A stretch of DNA of 8,484 nt, from assembly GCA_020697475.1 (NCBI GenBank), contig JAJFMO010000119.1, forward strand, positions 1 through 8,484, read 5' to 3'. This DNA comes from Paenibacillaceae bacterium (GTDB lineage Bacteria > Bacillota > Bacilli > Paenibacillales > NBRC-103111). Of the stretch, positions 7,898-8,484 are shown piece after piece (positions within the stretch are counted from its first letter, which is position 1; each line of letters starts with the position of its first letter). A model generated the notes under the pieces. That model worked only from the letters and a program-made list of their open reading frames with translations, was not told where the DNA came from and did no database searches. The position numbers and the translations under genes were made by a program.

Positions 7898-7911
7898 CTG
7901 CAGTTATGCAG
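7898..7911. repeat. Palindrome unit 3, CTGCA-N4-TGCAG, opposite orientation
   Basis: CTGCAGTTATGCAG, centred 62 bp from unit 2. The asymmetric flanks (C on one side, T on the other) are reversed relative to units 1, 2 and 4, so this copy is inverted. It is preceded by AGAAAAAC, a string that recurs exactly 50 bp later before unit 4. Confidence 0.85.
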
Positions 7912-7941
7912 GAATTCCCTCATTTTCCTCAAAAAACACAA

Positions 7942-7969
7942 GAAAAACCTGCATATTTGCAGTTTTTTC
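7942..7969 (-). terminator. Palindrome unit 4, extended hairpin with A and T flanks (bidirectional terminator-like)
   Basis: The core CTGCATATTTGCAG (7949-7962) is centred 51 bp from unit 3. Here the flanks extend the stem: five core pairs, one C/T mismatch, then six more pairs (GAAAAA with TTTTTC). On the minus strand it reads GAAAAAACTGCA, a loop, TGCAGGTTTTTC, then another T-rich run. It lies 28 bases past the stop codon of the 85-residue ORF, so it could end that transcript. The T runs on both strands would allow termination either way. Confidence 0.5.
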
Positions 7970-7997
7970 CTGTTGGAGCCGCCAAGTCCGCAGATTA

Positions 7998-8255
7998 CTA
8001 CCGCCCAAAAAAGCGAATGTGCCGCACCTGCGTTTTCAGCCGCTCCCACTTCCGCCCCCACTTGCTTCTATCGTTCGGCAACAGCTGCAGCCCCACCGAT
8101 GTCACGATCGCCTCCGCCACCTGCTCAATGGGCATATGCTCCGTGTCCAGATGCTGCCGGAACTCCTCCCCGGCCAGCCCGGCCACACATCGATCGATCT
8201 GCTTTGCGCTAACAGTTAGCGGCCAGCACACGTTGAAACTCAGTCGGTTACGCAT
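7998..8255 (-). CDS. Hypothetical 85-residue protein
   Basis: I do not recognise this family. The frame runs from ATG 8255 to TAG 7998 and is open upstream only to an in-frame TAG at 8303-8301, so ATG 8255 is the only usual start before that stop. The product is soluble and basic, with no signal peptide or membrane segment. The C-terminal half is rich in W, K and R (SKWGRKWERLKTQ). From about residue 24, third positions are strongly G/C, like neighbouring genes; the first 20 codons are less so. The ribosome site is poor (GGAA touching the ATG). It could be a real small gene, a longer gene with a damaged 5' end, or a remnant. It sits 61 bp after the MFS transporter stop, in the same direction. 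Confidence 0.45.
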   Translation of the reverse strand: MRNRLSFNVCWPLTVSAKQIDRCVAGLAGEEFRQHLDTEHMPIEQVAEAIVTSVGLQLLPNDRSKWGRKWERLKTQVRHIRFFGR

Positions 8256-8294
8256 TTCCGTCGGTCTCGTGGCCGGGATTGGGATTGCACCTTC

Positions 8295-8319
8295 TAAGGG
8301 CTACACGCCCCAGCCCTTA
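8295..8319 (-). terminator. Hairpin overlapping the MFS transporter stop codon
   Basis: TAAGGGCT and AGCCCTTA form a perfect 8-bp stem with a 9-base loop. The TAA stop codon of the transporter (8319-8317) is the first three bases of the stem. No T run follows on either strand, so it is not a canonical intrinsic terminator. It could be a 3' mRNA stabiliser or a weak terminator. Confidence 0.4.
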
Positions 8320-8484
8320 CCCTTCCGCCCCCAGCAAACTGCCGCTTTCACCGCGCCGCCGCTCCATCGCGCCGAACCACAGTAGCGCCACCAGGCACAA
8401 CGCCACAATCCCCGCATTGGCCATAAACACATTCCGCATCCCGTACGCCGCACTGGCGAACCCGCCGAAGAAGCTGCCGATAAT
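8317..8484 (-). CDS. MFS transporter, C-terminal fragment (5' end outside window)
   Basis: Fifty-five residues and a TAA stop are visible; the start lies beyond 8484. The fragment begins IIGSFFGGFASAAYGMRNVF, followed by a hydrophobic segment ending LVALLWFGAM and a charged tail (ERRRGES). A glycine-rich stretch with GG..YG.R..F and a final membrane helix is the usual pattern of helices 11 and 12 in 12-helix MFS drug-efflux or sugar-efflux proteins, placing the short basic tail in the cytoplasm. The substrate cannot be inferred from this piece. The reading frame is G/C-rich at third positions and intact up to its stop. Confidence 0.8.
   Translation of the reverse strand: MIGSFFGGFASAAYGMRNVFMANAGIVALCLVALLWFGAMERRRGESGSLLGAEG

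Larger units (their letters stand above)
7641..7997. other. 357-bp intergenic region with repeats and promoter, no convincing gene
   Basis: This stretch separates the 85-residue ORF from the kinase/LuxR gene. It is AT-richer than its surroundings between about 7785 and 7970, where the four CTGCA-N4-TGCAG palindromes lie. Nearer the gene are a 10-bp tandem pair (7741-7760) and the sigma-H-like promoter. An open minus-strand frame crosses it, but its translation (rich in Cys, Asn and Phe) simply reads through the palindromes, so I do not call it a gene. Confidence 0.75.

Noticed and set aside
7785..7962. CRISPR array
   Set aside because: The four repeats are only 14-16 bp, occur in mixed orientation, have unequal spacing (51 and 62 bp) and no cas gene nearby.
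7708..8061. Minus-strand open frame of 117 codons across the intergenic region
   Set aside because: It reads through the palindromic repeats (repeating Cys/Asn/Phe strings), overlaps the 85-residue ORF in another frame, and lacks coding-like third positions.
7906..8385. Plus-strand open frame of 159 codons
   Set aside because: Its translation is Pro/Ser/Ala/Arg-rich, and it is antisense to the small ORF and the MFS transporter end, both of which have better codon use.

Overview
The window looks like chromosomal DNA of a spore-forming Firmicute, most likely Paenibacillaceae (Paenibacillus or Cohnella type). The reasons are moderately high GC with G/C-rich third codon positions, purine-rich ribosome binding sites, a near-perfect sigma-H-type promoter with an overlapping 0A-box core, and protein families typical of that group. 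This is inference from composition and protein style. All convincing genes lie on the minus strand, so they read from high to low coordinates.

Layout in reading order. (1) 8484-8317: the C-terminal end of a major facilitator (MFS) transporter, whose stop codon lies inside a perfect 8-bp hairpin stem. (2) 8255-7998: an unrecognised 85-residue ORF with coding-like codon use but a poor start site. (3) 7997-7641: a 357-bp gap without a convincing gene. It holds four copies of a short palindrome, CTGCA-N4-TGCAG, at centre spacings of 51, 62 and 51 bp, then a sigma-H-like promoter. (4) 7640-2895: one 1581-residue gene for a Ser/Thr protein kinase - STAND-type ATPase - TPR-like helical region - GAF - LuxR-type HTH protein. 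(5) 2894-2801: a short gap with a perfect 7-bp inverted repeat. (6) 2800-1: the first 933 residues of a very large secreted surface protein that runs off the window. It has a signal peptide, a beta-sandwich-like N-terminal domain, an abnormal-spindle-type Ig-like domain, a cadherin-like domain split by a LamG domain, and at least three 72-residue InlB B-repeats (Flg_new).

How the parts may work together (inference). The kinase/ATPase/GAF/LuxR protein looks like a single-polypeptide sensor and transcription factor, probably expressed at the transition to stationary phase or sporulation under sigma-H, with possible Spo0A input. The secreted multidomain adhesin-like gene follows in the same direction after 94 bp, so it is a plausible co-transcribed partner or regulatory target. 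The most novel items are the helically phased palindrome array, the kinase-to-LuxR fusion under a sigma-H-like promoter, and the LamG domain nested in another extracellular domain. I see no CRISPR array, tRNA, rRNA, insertion sequence or phage gene.
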